Below, piece by piece: positions 43,356 to 52,605 of a DNA stretch of 64,000 nucleotides (the stretch's first letter is position 1; every line of letters starts with the position of its first letter). Location: assembly GCF_018343535.1 (NCBI RefSeq), contig NZ_JAGYPF010000004.1, forward strand, positions 269,666-333,665, read 5' to 3'. A program made the position numbers and the translations under genes. The notes below the pieces were generated by a model, which did not search any database, was not told where the DNA came from, and saw only the letters and a program-made list of their open reading frames with translations. The stretch comes from Neobacillus rhizophilus (GTDB taxonomy: Bacteria > Bacillota > Bacilli > Bacillales > Cytobacillaceae).

Positions 43356-44276
43356 TTGAGTGAACCCGTTATGAAAGAAACCCTATTCACTGACACAAGC
43401 GTGCCCGAAACTCTTCCAGAGGTAGAACAAAGCCGCAAAAACGTGTTCTGGTCAGTTTTTAAAAAGAGTAAATTGGGAATGTTTTCTTTAATCTTCTTGT
43501 TATTAACCATCACCATTTCCATATTGGCACCGATAATTTCCCCATACGATCCTATAAATCAAAATGCTGCTGAAAGAATGCTGCCTCCTTCAGGTGATCA
43601 CTGGCTTGGCACAGATGCATTTGGTCGGGACATACTGAGCCGTATAATCTATGGTTCTCAGACATCATTGTTAGTTGGTTTTATATCAGTGCTAATCAGT
43701 AGTTTGATAGGGACTGCTCTTGGCATGGTAGCTGCTCTAAAAGGGGGTTTGCTGGATGATATTTTAATGAGGATATTGGAATCAATCCAAGCGATTCCCA
43801 TGCTCTTGTTAGGGCTAATGCTGTTAGTGGCATTGGGGTCAAATACGACTACATTGATTATAGCGATAAGTTTAGGTTTAACGGTTAGCTGTGCAAGGGT
43901 TGCGCGTGGGCCAACGTTAGAACTTAAGGAAAAAGAATTTGTAAGAGCCTCCATATCTTACGGCGCTAGCACATTTCGAATTATTGTCGTTCATATACTC
44001 CCAAACATTCTTGGTCCGGTCCTGGTAATGGCAACGCTCCATATGGCATCGGCGATAAGAGTGGAAGCCAGCCTCAGTTTTCTGGGGTTAGGGATTCAGC
44101 CGCCACATCCAACATGGGGAAACATGATACAGGATGGCTTACGGTTCCTTACTAGTGCACCGTGGGTTGCCGTTTATCCCGGGGTGGCTCTTATGGTGGT
44201 AGTTATTGCGTTCAATATTTTCGGAGATACATTACGGGATGCTTTTGATCCACACATTATCAGGGAGCGAAAGTGA
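43356..44276 (+). CDS. ABC permease, DppC/OppC-like
   Basis: 306 residues from TTG 43356 behind AAAGGAGGAG. An N-terminal cytosolic extension of ~40 residues, then six helices; HWLGTDAFGRDILSRIIYG and the EFVRASISYGASTFRIIVVHILPNI coupling loop are DppC hallmarks. Starts 14 bp after DppB. Confidence 0.9.
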   Translation: MSEPVMKETLFTDTSVPETLPEVEQSRKNVFWSVFKKSKLGMFSLIFLLLTITISILAPIISPYDPINQNAAERMLPPSGDHWLGTDAFGRDILSRIIYGSQTSLLVGFISVLISSLIGTALGMVAALKGGLLDDILMRILESIQAIPMLLLGLMLLVALGSNTTTLIIAISLGLTVSCARVARGPTLELKEKEFVRASISYGASTFRIIVVHILPNILGPVLVMATLHMASAIRVEASLSFLGLGIQPPHPTWGNMIQDGLRFLTSAPWVAVYPGVALMVVVIAFNIFGDTLRDAFDPHIIRERK

Positions 44277-44283
44277 GGGTGTT

Positions 44284-45249
44284 ATGTTGAGTCCTGTTTT
44301 AAACATTAATAATTTGAATGTAGAAACAACGGGCAGGGATGCTTACTCTATATTGGATAATATTCACTTTCAAGTTCAAGCAGGTGAAACGCTTGCGATT
44401 GTCGGTGAAAGTGGATCTGGTAAAAGTATGACAGCGTTGTCCATATTAGGACTGTTGCCGGAATCAGGTCTAAGGATATCCTCGGGTGAAGTCTTGTTGG
44501 AAGAAACCAACCTTACGAATCTTTCCGATAAGAATATGAATCAAATTCGTGGGAAAGAGATAGGAATGATCTTCCAGGAACCGATGACTTCTTTAAATCC
44601 ATCTTTTACGATTGGAAATCAGCTTGCTGAGACTTTTAAATACCATACCAACTTTTTTAGAAAAGAAATAAGAGAACAATCGATTGAACTCCTAAGAAGG
44701 GTAAAAATACCTGACCCAGAAGAAAAACTAAAGGCATATCCACATGAGTTATCTGGGGGAATGCGTCAAAGAGTGATGATTGCTATGGCTTTGGCCTGCA
44801 ATCCAAAGGTATTAATTGCAGATGAACCGACAACTGCTCTTGATGTCACGATTCAAGCCCAGATTTTAGATATCCTCTCAGACCTGCAAAAATCTTACGG
44901 GATGACAGTAATTCTAATCACACATGACCTGGGTGTTGTAGCGGAAACCTGTTCTAGGGTAATCGTCATGTATGCTGGTCAGATCGTGGAAGAAGGTTCG
45001 GTCGATGAAATATTTGAATCTCCTAAGCACCCCTATACAAAGGCACTTTTACTTTCCATGCCTATGCTGGGGACTTCCAAGAAAAAGCTTCACACAATAA
45101 AAGGGGTAGTTCCGGATATTAAAAAAATGCCAACAGGATGCCGTTTTCACCCAAGGTGCGAAATGGCAACAGATATGTGCCGGCAGCAAGCACCCAAATT
45201 AGAACAGACTGAAGACGGAAGGAGGGTTAGATGTTGGAACAAGCTGTAA
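44284..45249 (+). CDS. ABC ATPase, DppD/OppD-like
   Basis: Start taken at ATG 44284, 8 bp after the DppC stop (GGGAGCGAAAGTGAGGGTG upstream); the longer frame would run back into DppC. 321 residues: Walker A GESGSGKSM, signature LSGGMRQR, Walker B VLIADEPTTALD, H-loop ITHD, and the C-terminal oligopeptide domain with GCRFHPRCEMATDMC, which in this family binds an iron-sulfur cluster. Confidence 0.9.
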   Translation: MLSPVLNINNLNVETTGRDAYSILDNIHFQVQAGETLAIVGESGSGKSMTALSILGLLPESGLRISSGEVLLEETNLTNLSDKNMNQIRGKEIGMIFQEPMTSLNPSFTIGNQLAETFKYHTNFFRKEIREQSIELLRRVKIPDPEEKLKAYPHELSGGMRQRVMIAMALACNPKVLIADEPTTALDVTIQAQILDILSDLQKSYGMTVILITHDLGVVAETCSRVIVMYAGQIVEEGSVDEIFESPKHPYTKALLLSMPMLGTSKKKLHTIKGVVPDIKKMPTGCRFHPRCEMATDMCRQQAPKLEQTEDGRRVRCWNKL

Positions 45250-46238
45250 AAACGGAAGAATTGCTAAAAGTAGAAAACCTAAAGAAATATTATCCGATTC
45301 GGGGAGGTGTTTTTGGTGGTATAACCGGTTCAGTTAAAGCTGTAGATGATGTGAGTTTTACCGTTAGAAAAGGAGAGACGTTTAGTTTAGTCGGAGAGTC
45401 AGGCTGTGGAAAGAGTACAACAGGAATGTGTTTAGCAAGGCTTGTGGATCCTTCATCAGGAAAAATTTATTTAAACAATGCCAATATACATGAAGCTAAT
45501 AAATCGGCATTAAAACAATACCGCAGAAACATTCAAATTATTTTCCAAGACCCATACAGCTCTTTAAACCCGAAACTTACAATTCGTAAAATTCTAAGTG
45601 AACCTCTACTGATCAATGGATATGGTTCAAAATTGGAAATTGAGAATAGGGTTCTATCATTGCTTGAAATGGTTGGGTTAGGCTCACAGCACATGGATCG
45701 TTATCCACACGAATTTTCTGGAGGACAACGGCAGCGGATTGGTATCGCACGGGCAATATCATTAAACCCTGATATCATCATTTGTGATGAGCCTGTCTCT
45801 GCATTGGATGTCTCGATACAGTCCCAACTTCTTAATCTACTAAAAGATTTGCAAGAAGAATTTGGTTTAACCTATATTTTTATTTCTCATGATTTAAGTG
45901 TGGTAGAACACATAAGTGACCGCGTAGCAGTGATGTACTTAGGAAAAATTGTGGAAATGGGCACGACAAAGGAAATATTTGAAAGCCCAAAGCATCCTTA
46001 TACTAGAGCACTACTGTCATCTGTCCCTATTGCAAATCCAAAGACAAAGCTGATGAGGAAAAGAATTATTCTGGAAGGAGATGTTCCGAGTCCAAAAAAC
46101 CCACCACCGGGTTGTTCTTTTCATACAAGATGTCCGTTTAAGACTGAGATTTGCGAGAAAAGCATTCCAAGTGAATTTCAAATAAACAAGGAACATTCAG
46201 TCTCCTGCCATTTGGTAGAAAACGGTGCTATTTTTTAA
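45231..46238 (+). CDS. ABC ATPase, DppF/OppF-like
   Basis: 335 residues from ATG 45231, overlapping DppD by 19 bp, behind GGAAGGAGGG. Walker A GESGCGKST, signature FSGGQRQR, Walker B IIICDEPVSALD, and the C-terminal GCSFHTRCPFKTEIC Cys motif. Completes the importer. Confidence 0.9.
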   Translation: MLEQAVKTEELLKVENLKKYYPIRGGVFGGITGSVKAVDDVSFTVRKGETFSLVGESGCGKSTTGMCLARLVDPSSGKIYLNNANIHEANKSALKQYRRNIQIIFQDPYSSLNPKLTIRKILSEPLLINGYGSKLEIENRVLSLLEMVGLGSQHMDRYPHEFSGGQRQRIGIARAISLNPDIIICDEPVSALDVSIQSQLLNLLKDLQEEFGLTYIFISHDLSVVEHISDRVAVMYLGKIVEMGTTKEIFESPKHPYTRALLSSVPIANPKTKLMRKRIILEGDVPSPKNPPPGCSFHTRCPFKTEICEKSIPSEFQINKEHSVSCHLVENGAIF

Positions 46239-46273
46239 CTATCCCTAAATACTAATGAAAGGAGTTCCTTCCT

Positions 46274-47071
46274 TTGGATTTCCCATATAAACAATCCCTC
46301 ATGCAAAAGGGAGCGTTAAAAGATAAGGTTGCCATTATTACTGGCGGTGCGACAGGGATTGGAAAGGCAATGGCGTTGGAGTTTGCTAGATTAGGTGCAG
46401 ACATTGTCATTGCCAGTAGAAATGTAAAGAATTTAGAGAGTGCTGCTATAGAAATTGCCGAGTTTAATAAAAAGGTAATATACGTGCAGACTGACGTTCG
46501 TAATCCTGATGATGTTGAAAACATGGTTTCCAAGGCAGTTTCCAAGTTTGGCAAACTTGATATTTTAGTAAATAATGCCGCTGGAAATTTTAGAGTACCT
46601 TCATTAGAAATGTCAGTGAATGCTTGGAATTCAGTCGTAAACATTGTATTAAATGGCACCTGGTACTGCAGTCAGGCAGCTGCAAAACAGATGGTCCGTC
46701 AAAATTCGAAAGGGGCGATTTTAAATATCGGATCTACACATGTTTTGTCAGGGAACCCTGGAACGGCACACTCGACCGCTGCAAAAGCCGGGGTGCTCGC
46801 ATTAACTAAAACGCTGGCTGTAGAGTGGGCAAGGTATGGAATAAGAGTCAACTATATTTCCCCTGGGCCGATTGAAGGAACGGGAGCGGCAGTAAAATTG
46901 TGGCCAACTCCGGAAGTGAAAGAAACAGTACTTAATAGAATTCCATTGGGGCGGATGGGCACTGTTCAGGAAGTGGCCAACCTAGCTTCATATCTTGTTA
47001 GTGATTATGCCGATTATATCTCTGGGGCAAATTTTATCCTTGATGGCGGAGGCCATCTTAATAAACGATAA
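46274..47071 (+). CDS. SDR family, 2,4-dienoyl-CoA reductase-like
   Basis: 265 residues from TTG 46274 behind GAAAGGAG. TGGATGIGKAMA cofactor motif, IASRN (NADPH-type), NNAAGNF, and the active-site region GSTHVLSGNPGTAHSTAAKAG. The usual Tyr-x-x-x-Lys is replaced by His-x-x-x-Lys (HSTAAK), a pattern expected of peroxisomal-type/FadH 2,4-dienoyl-CoA reductases rather than alcohol dehydrogenases. It would reduce a dienoyl-CoA intermediate. Confidence 0.8.
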   Translation: MDFPYKQSLMQKGALKDKVAIITGGATGIGKAMALEFARLGADIVIASRNVKNLESAAIEIAEFNKKVIYVQTDVRNPDDVENMVSKAVSKFGKLDILVNNAAGNFRVPSLEMSVNAWNSVVNIVLNGTWYCSQAAAKQMVRQNSKGAILNIGSTHVLSGNPGTAHSTAAKAGVLALTKTLAVEWARYGIRVNYISPGPIEGTGAAVKLWPTPEVKETVLNRIPLGRMGTVQEVANLASYLVSDYADYISGANFILDGGGHLNKR

Positions 47072-47095
47072 CTGTTAAAAAGAGGAGGAAATAAA

Positions 47096-47881
47096 ATGTC
47101 ATCTACTTTACTTACAACAATTGAGAATAAAGTTCAAATAATTACCCTAAATCGTCCCGAAAAGAAAAATGCGTTTAACAATGAAATGATTGATGCCTGG
47201 GTAGCTTCATTAGAAGAAGCCAAAAATAACGACAATGTTAATGTTATTGTTGTGACTGGTGCCGGGGACGCTTTCTGTTCTGGAGGGGATGTAGGGAACA
47301 TGAGAGGGGGAAAACCTACCCCGTTGGATTCTAAAAATGTCCTCTGGGGGAATATCCACAGGATTCCTTTTCTATTAAAAGAAATTGATAAGCCAGTTAT
47401 TGCTGCCATCAATGGTGTTGCTGTTGGAGCAGGACTTGATATGGCATTAATGGCTGATTTTAGAACGATGGCAGACACAGCAAAGGTGAATGAAGGTTAT
47501 GTGAAGGTTGGCTTGATTCCAGGGGACGGGGGTTCATACTTTTTGCCAAGAATTGTAGGTCAAAGTAAAGCCTATGAACTCCTCTGGACAGGAGACTTTA
47601 TTGAGGCACAGGAAGCGTTAAGGATTGGTTTAGTGAATCATGTTTATCCGAAAGAAAATTTTATGGAAAAAACCTTGGAATTAGCAGAAAGAATTGCATC
47701 TGGACCTCAGGTGGCGATTCGAATGATTAAAAGGTCGGTTCGACAATCTTTAGACCTAGAGCTGGAACCAGCATTGGATCTTATCTCATCCCACATGGCT
47801 ATTATAAAAGAAACAGAGGATCACAAAGAAGGGGTTGCAGCCTTTCTTGAAAAAAGAAAACCAAATTTTAATGGAAAATAA
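47096..47881 (+). CDS. Enoyl-CoA hydratase/isomerase 1
   Basis: 261 residues from ATG 47096 behind AGAGGAGG. Crotonase fold: LNRPEKKNAFNNEM, oxyanion-hole segments GAGDAFCSGGDVGNM and INGVAVGAGLDMAL; candidate catalytic acids lie in VNEGYVKVGLIPGDGG. Likely hydrates or isomerises the enoyl-CoA made by the dehydrogenases. Confidence 0.88.
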   Translation: MSSTLLTTIENKVQIITLNRPEKKNAFNNEMIDAWVASLEEAKNNDNVNVIVVTGAGDAFCSGGDVGNMRGGKPTPLDSKNVLWGNIHRIPFLLKEIDKPVIAAINGVAVGAGLDMALMADFRTMADTAKVNEGYVKVGLIPGDGGSYFLPRIVGQSKAYELLWTGDFIEAQEALRIGLVNHVYPKENFMEKTLELAERIASGPQVAIRMIKRSVRQSLDLELEPALDLISSHMAIIKETEDHKEGVAAFLEKRKPNFNGK

Positions 47882-47938
47882 CATTCTATTGAATGAAAGT
47901 AATTTGTTTACCATGAATAACAAGGGGTGATTTCACAG

Positions 47939-49111
47939 ATGGATTTTACAATACCAGAGGAACTAGAGATGTTGCAAAAGTTAGTTCGCGATTTTGTAAA
48001 AAAAGAGTTAATGCCTTTAGAGAAAATGGTCATAGAAAACGAAGCTAAAAGGGGCTTAGAAAATACACCATTATTACCTGAAGATATTGAAATTGGACTG
48101 CTCAACAAGGCGAAAGAATTGGGCCTTTGGGGATTGGATGTTCCAGAAGAGTATGGAGGAGCCAACCTTGGATTTCTAGCAAAAGCTATTGTAACAGAAG
48201 AATTAGCTAAAACAATCGTTCCATTCACATTACCCCCAGATGCACCGAACCTGCATTTTCTAATGGAATGCTGTACAGAAGAACAAAAAGATCGTTACCT
48301 CATTCCCTACGCAAATGGTGAAAAAAAATCTGCCATTGCCATTAGTGAGCCGAATGCAGGATCAGACATCAGTGGAATGCAGACAACAGCAATAAAAAAG
48401 GGAAAAAAGTGGATCATCAACGGTACTAAAATATGGATTTCCTCCGCTAATAATGCTGACTTTTTCATCACAATGGCTGTAACAGATCCAGAAAAAAGGC
48501 AGCGAGGTGGAATTACGGCTTTTTTAATCGATAAAGATACGCCTGGGTTAAAAGTGGCGAGAGGGATTCCGACGATCGGCTACCAACATCCATATGAAGT
48601 CTACTTTGATAGCGTCGAAGTAGATGAAGGCCAGGTGTTAGGCAAATTAGGCGAAGGGTTTATTCCTATGCAAAATCGATTGGTTGTCCGTCGATTAGAA
48701 ATGGCTCAGCGTTCCGTTGGAATGGCAGAAAGATTGTTAAGCATGATGAAAGAACACGCAAATCAACGAAAAACATTTGGAAAATATTTATCAGAACGGC
48801 AAGCAGTGCAATGGTGGGTGGCCAATTCCGCTATCGATATTCACGCCACACGTCTTATGTCCTATCATGCAGCATGGAAAATGGATAATGGAGTGAAGGA
48901 TATTAGGCATGATGCTTCCATGTTAAAGGTATTTGGAACAGAGATGGCAATGAGAGTAGCTGACCGTGCTATTCAAGTGCACGGGGCGATGGGACTTACA
49001 AAAGATTTGCCAATAGAATTTATGTATCGTAACATCCGTTCTTTAAGAATTATTGAGGGAGCATCGGAAATCCATCGTTGGACCATAGCTAGAGAAATCC
49101 TAAAAAGGTAG
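47939..49111 (+). CDS. Acyl-CoA dehydrogenase 2
   Basis: 390 residues; ATG 47939 follows AAGGGGTG, which the in-frame GTG at 47927 overlaps. ISEPNAGSDISGMQTTA, RKTFGKYLSERQAVQWWV and VHGAMGLTKDLPIEFMYRNIRSLRIIEGASEIHRWTIAREIL are family-diagnostic, the last carrying the expected base Glu. Differs clearly from dehydrogenase 1, so two desaturation steps or two chain types are likely. Confidence 0.9.
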   Translation: MDFTIPEELEMLQKLVRDFVKKELMPLEKMVIENEAKRGLENTPLLPEDIEIGLLNKAKELGLWGLDVPEEYGGANLGFLAKAIVTEELAKTIVPFTLPPDAPNLHFLMECCTEEQKDRYLIPYANGEKKSAIAISEPNAGSDISGMQTTAIKKGKKWIINGTKIWISSANNADFFITMAVTDPEKRQRGGITAFLIDKDTPGLKVARGIPTIGYQHPYEVYFDSVEVDEGQVLGKLGEGFIPMQNRLVVRRLEMAQRSVGMAERLLSMMKEHANQRKTFGKYLSERQAVQWWVANSAIDIHATRLMSYHAAWKMDNGVKDIRHDASMLKVFGTEMAMRVADRAIQVHGAMGLTKDLPIEFMYRNIRSLRIIEGASEIHRWTIAREILKR

Positions 49112-49139
49112 AAAAAGATTCATTCCCAAGGAGGACTAA

Positions 49140-49907
49140 ATGGGTTCGCTTATTTACGAACAAGATGGAAATATTGCCTATCTATTTTTTAATAGACCTG
49201 AGAGAAGGAATGCCATTGATACGCAAATGTCGCAAGAGTTTATTGAATATTTGGGTGAATTCAAAGCTGATCAAAATGCTAGAGTTCTCATCTTGAGCGG
49301 TAAAGGCGATAAGGCATTCTGCAGCGGAATAGATTTAAAAGAGTCACTAGAAAACGTGGATTCATCAAAGAAAGGCTATTCATCAAGAGGAAAGATGTTT
49401 GAATACATTATAGAAACTTGGAAGCCAGTAATTAGTGCAATTAACGGAGCGGCAGTCGGCGCAGGCTGTGAAATCGCATTGGCAAGTGATTTTCGCCTTG
49501 CTGTTAACAATAGTATACTAGGTCTTCCCGAAGCAAAACGAGGGATGGGTGCAACTTTTGGTTCTACATTACTGCCAAAACTTATTTCACCAGCCAAAGC
49601 CGCTAATCTATTATATACTGGCAGGCTTATTAGGGCGGACGAAGCCTTTCAAATTGGTTTAGTCGATGAAGTGCTGCCTGATCATTCAAGTTTATTGAAT
49701 CGTGCGAATGAACTCGCATTCGGAATTTGCCGAAATGCCCCTTTATCTGTAAGAAGAATGAAAGAAACGATTTGGAAAACCATGGGTGTACCGTTATTCC
49801 AAGCGTTACATATGGATATAGGACCTAATGTATACGAAAGCGAAGATCGAATAGAAGGGGCAAAAGCCTTTTTTGAGAAGAGAGAACCGATTTGGAAAGG
49901 GAGATAA
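49140..49907 (+). CDS. Enoyl-CoA hydratase/isomerase 2
   Basis: 255 residues from ATG 49140 behind AAGGAGG. FFNRPERRNAIDTQM, GKGDKAFCSGIDLKES and INGAAVGAGCEIALASDFRLA give the crotonase oxyanion hole. LGLPEAKRGMGATFGSTLLPKL replaces the usual PE-x-x-G-x-P-G segment. Last gene of the operon. Confidence 0.88.
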   Translation: MGSLIYEQDGNIAYLFFNRPERRNAIDTQMSQEFIEYLGEFKADQNARVLILSGKGDKAFCSGIDLKESLENVDSSKKGYSSRGKMFEYIIETWKPVISAINGAAVGAGCEIALASDFRLAVNNSILGLPEAKRGMGATFGSTLLPKLISPAKAANLLYTGRLIRADEAFQIGLVDEVLPDHSSLLNRANELAFGICRNAPLSVRRMKETIWKTMGVPLFQALHMDIGPNVYESEDRIEGAKAFFEKREPIWKGR

Positions 49908-50017
49908 TTCAAATTGAATTCGTGAAATGCTGGTGTCCAATCCTTGAGAATTACTTGCTGCAATAAAAATGACTCGTAATTGAATTACCAATGTATTCAA
50001 CATAATAATTGGTAGTG

Positions 50018-50054
50018 AAAAACCTTGGAGTATAACAAAACTCCGAGGTTTTTT
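50018..50054 (+). terminator. Terminator of the acyl-CoA catabolic operon
   Basis: AAAAACCTTGGAG/CTCCGAGGTTTTTT stem with one mismatch and a T run. Confidence 0.85.
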
Positions 50055-50660
50055 GTCTCAGGTTATTAAACAAAGCCTTTTTTGTCCCTCAAAACTTATG
50101 CTCTTGGGGGGAATGAAGACAAAGCCATGGGGAAGGTTCTGTTGTCTTTTTTAACAAGAAATGAATGAAAAATGGCATGGAACCCGTCCCTGCGGTTTAC
50201 CGATTCCTGTTCATGTCCAATTTAAGTTGTGTGAGACTTTTTCTTTTTATTTAATATAAAGATTTCTCTTATAAATGCACCCACGATTGAGGAAAGTATG
50301 ATGACAAGGATAAGATTCAACACTTTGATAAATACATATGGTGAGCCAATCACTAATACACTATCAAAAATTACAATGAATCCAAAAAGAATGCAATAAA
50401 TAATGAGTTTGGCCGGCGTATTTACTTTCTCATTACCCATCCCATTTCCCTCCTGAAACTGCTCCTATATACCACTTTCCTCTATTTAAACACAAAATGG
50501 GAATGAGCTGTTTTGCTTTCTTAAAACAACTTTAAAAAGAATAGAGATCTTATCCATTGAAACCTATAGAGTTACCAACCTATATTAGTAAAAATAAATC
50601 GGTTTGTAGGGGAGGGGAACAAGTATGTCTGAAAAGGGCTGTATAAAATGTGGAAGCAAT
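50032..50660. repeat. Segmental duplication, copy 1
   Basis: This stretch (terminator 3' arm, GTCCCTCAAA-CTTATG segment, the 72-aa minus-strand gene and a Zn-ribbon stub) is repeated in the same orientation at 60308-60950, with roughly 85-90% identity by eye. Confidence 0.85.
50222..50440 (-). CDS. Small membrane protein, 72 aa (duplicate A)
   Basis: ATG 50440 (minus) follows GGAGGGAAATGGG. Two hydrophobic helices (LIIYCILFGFIVIFDSVLVIG and VFIKVLNLILVIILSSIVGAFI) and a basic tail NKKKKSHTT. No family recognised. The copy at 60500-60718 differs at only four residues, so both copies seem under constraint or very recent. Confidence 0.75.
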   Translation of the reverse strand: MGNEKVNTPAKLIIYCILFGFIVIFDSVLVIGSPYVFIKVLNLILVIILSSIVGAFIREIFILNKKKKSHTT

Positions 50661-50669
50661 GTTGCATGA
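50625..50669 (+). pseudogene. Zinc-ribbon protein stub (copy 1)
   Basis: A good site (GGGGAGGGG) and ATG 50625 open MSEKGCIKCGSN-VA-stop. The CxKCGS opening matches the first half of small Bacillus zinc-ribbon proteins that need a second CxxC; that part is gone. The duplicate at 60915 is truncated in the same way. Confidence 0.55.
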
Positions 50670-51093
50670 AAGAACCATAATTAATCCAAGCGTTAAGAAA
50701 AAATCGTTCACTGGAATTACATCTAAAAAGAGCCGCATGAACATGAAGGAGGTACAGAATAGCAATAATGATAGCAAGTATCTTTTCAGCTTTCATAATA
50801 TTTATGACTATCTTTAATATGGTGAAAGTTTTCATCAAAATCGCTTATAAAAGGAATAAAATATCACATCGAAAGCTCTTTATTTTTTTCAGGTTAAACC
50901 ATTGTAAATCTTTTATACAGTATCATATTATCTAGTGTCCCAAATTTAGGTCACCCTCAAAATCATCTATGTTCACTGAGCCAACGTTACTTTTCCCAGA
51001 ATTATTCATACCAAGGTAAGAATAATTCAGGTTAATTACCGTCTGTTTTTATTATTCCTTTACGAGATAATTTTAAAATTTAACTCTGTGTAA
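50670..51093. other. Intergenic region without a gene
   Basis: AT-rich and no coding frame with a start signal. Minus-strand ORFs across 50572-50838 overlap the Zn-ribbon stub and lack binding sites. Confidence 0.5.
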
Positions 51094-52011
51094 TTAATTT
51101 TTTTCGTCGTTGTCCTTTTTAATGTTATCCAGTTTTCCAAAAAAATTAATAATTAGTTTGTTTAATTCAAGTACAACAGGTTTATGGTAACGTTTATTCA
51201 GTAATACGGTATATAATGTCCTAGTTGGAGTAAAGTTATTTATTTTTAATATGTTTATACCGTTGAGGTTTGAGAATCTAATAGATGTTTCCGGAACAAT
51301 GGCTACACCTAATCCAGAAAGTACTAAATTGCGCACGGTTTCTGAATTTCCACATTCGTAAAAAACCTTCGGCTTAAAACCAGCATTTTCGCACGATTCC
51401 AATACTATTTCTCGAAGTTTATATCCTTGTTTATAAAGAATAAATCGCTCATTGATTAAATCAGAAATATTGATTGACTTAAATTTTTTGAAGAGATGAT
51501 CCTTATTTGTAATAAGAAGTAATTCCTCTTTAAAAAAGGGGGAATATTTATAGATATCTGAATTAAAAAGTCTTGAGGAAATTCCTAAATGTATATCATA
51601 ATTTCTTAATGCATTTTCTATATTATTTGAACCTATTTCGTGTATTTTAAAGCGTAAATTAGGATATACTTTTTGGAATTCCATTATAATTTTCGGGAAC
51701 CAAGAGGACGCAGATTGAAACATACCAACGTTTATTTCTCCAGAGCCTACTTCACTCACATCCTCCATATCTCGATAAATATTTTCAAATTGAACAAGTA
51801 AATCACATGCATGATTATATAGAATTTTACCTGGTTCCGTTAAACTGATTTCCTTGGTATTCCTCTCTAGTAACTTACAACTTAGTTCTTGTTCAAGAGA
51901 TTTAATTTGAACACTTAAGGATGGTTGAGAGATATGTAGTTCTTCTGCTGCTTTTGTAATGTTCTTATTCCGGACAGCAGTTTCGAAGTACTTCAATTGA
52001 CGGATATCCAT
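51094..52011 (-). CDS. LysR-type transcriptional regulator (LTTR-2)
   Basis: 305 residues from ATG 52011 (minus) behind AGGAGGTAAA. Winged helix LKYFETAVRNKNITKAAEELHISQPSLSVQIKSLEQ and an effector domain highly similar along its length to LTTR-1 (both with YKQGYKLRE/YKPGYQLRD, SGLGVAIVPE and a TRTLY segment). It is divergent from the small ORF-thioesterase-exporter genes and shares the two-part operator. Confidence 0.9.
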   Translation of the reverse strand: MDIRQLKYFETAVRNKNITKAAEELHISQPSLSVQIKSLEQELSCKLLERNTKEISLTEPGKILYNHACDLLVQFENIYRDMEDVSEVGSGEINVGMFQSASSWFPKIIMEFQKVYPNLRFKIHEIGSNNIENALRNYDIHLGISSRLFNSDIYKYSPFFKEELLLITNKDHLFKKFKSINISDLINERFILYKQGYKLREIVLESCENAGFKPKVFYECGNSETVRNLVLSGLGVAIVPETSIRFSNLNGINILKINNFTPTRTLYTVLLNKRYHKPVVLELNKLIINFFGKLDNIKKDNDEKN

Positions 52012-52031
52012 TCTTTTACCTCCTAATTCTC

Positions 52032-52077
52032 ATAGTCTAAAACTATCCTTTTATAGGTAACATGTATTGGAATCTAT
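52032..52077. promoter_or_regulatory. LTTR operator upstream of LTTR-2 and the divergent operon
   Basis: ATAG-N7-CTAT at 52032-52046, then 6 bp later ATAG-N17-CTAT at 52053-52077 with GTAACATGTATTGGAAT inside. TATAAT at 52097-52102 points toward the plus-strand genes. Same layout as 37220-37265. Confidence 0.75.
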
Positions 52078-52339
52078 TTAAGCTAAGATGTATGTTTATA
52101 ATATACTAAATATTCAGAGTTGGAAAATAATAATATTGATATTCTGAATCTAATTGGATGAGATATGCGAATATTAGATTAAGCTATAAGAAGAACTTGA
52201 AAGAAAGATAGAAAATAAACATATAGAATAAAGTAGGATTTTTTTTAACCTCAAAATACGATCGATTTTAGTGTTACCGATCAAGTGGATCGGTTGGATA
52301 AAATCGGACCATAGATTTTTAGGGGGACTAAATATAAGT

Positions 52340-52522
52340 ATGGATAAAGTAATTCAACTTTTAAATAGCTCAATTTTAGTACTTAACCAATTGGATAAAA
52401 CATTAAAAATCTTAAATGAAGAAGAATTAGAGAAGATTGCAAGTTCTTATCCATTTAATGATTACTTTCATGAAGTAATATCAAAACTAAAAAAATGGAA
52501 AATAGAAATTGAGAATGACTAA
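52340..52522 (+). CDS. Small hypothetical protein, 60 aa
   Basis: ATG 52340 follows AGGGGGACTAA; the longer in-frame start at 52271 has no site. All-helical and charged (MDKVIQLLNSSILVLNQLDKTLKILNEEELEKI..KLKKWKIEIEND). No family recognised. First gene behind the LTTR-2 operator. Confidence 0.6.
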   Translation: MDKVIQLLNSSILVLNQLDKTLKILNEEELEKIASSYPFNDYFHEVISKLKKWKIEIEND

Positions 52523-52605
52523 TACAAGCTAAGCTCAAGTTTAAAAAAGAGAGCACCAATTTGGAAAGGAATTTAACAAATATTATAGTAAGCTGGTGAT
52601 TGTTG

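Noticed and set aside
50572-50838. Minus-strand ORFs of 65-88 codons
   Set aside because: They overlap the zinc-ribbon stub and duplication border, have no ribosome binding site and no recognisable sequence.
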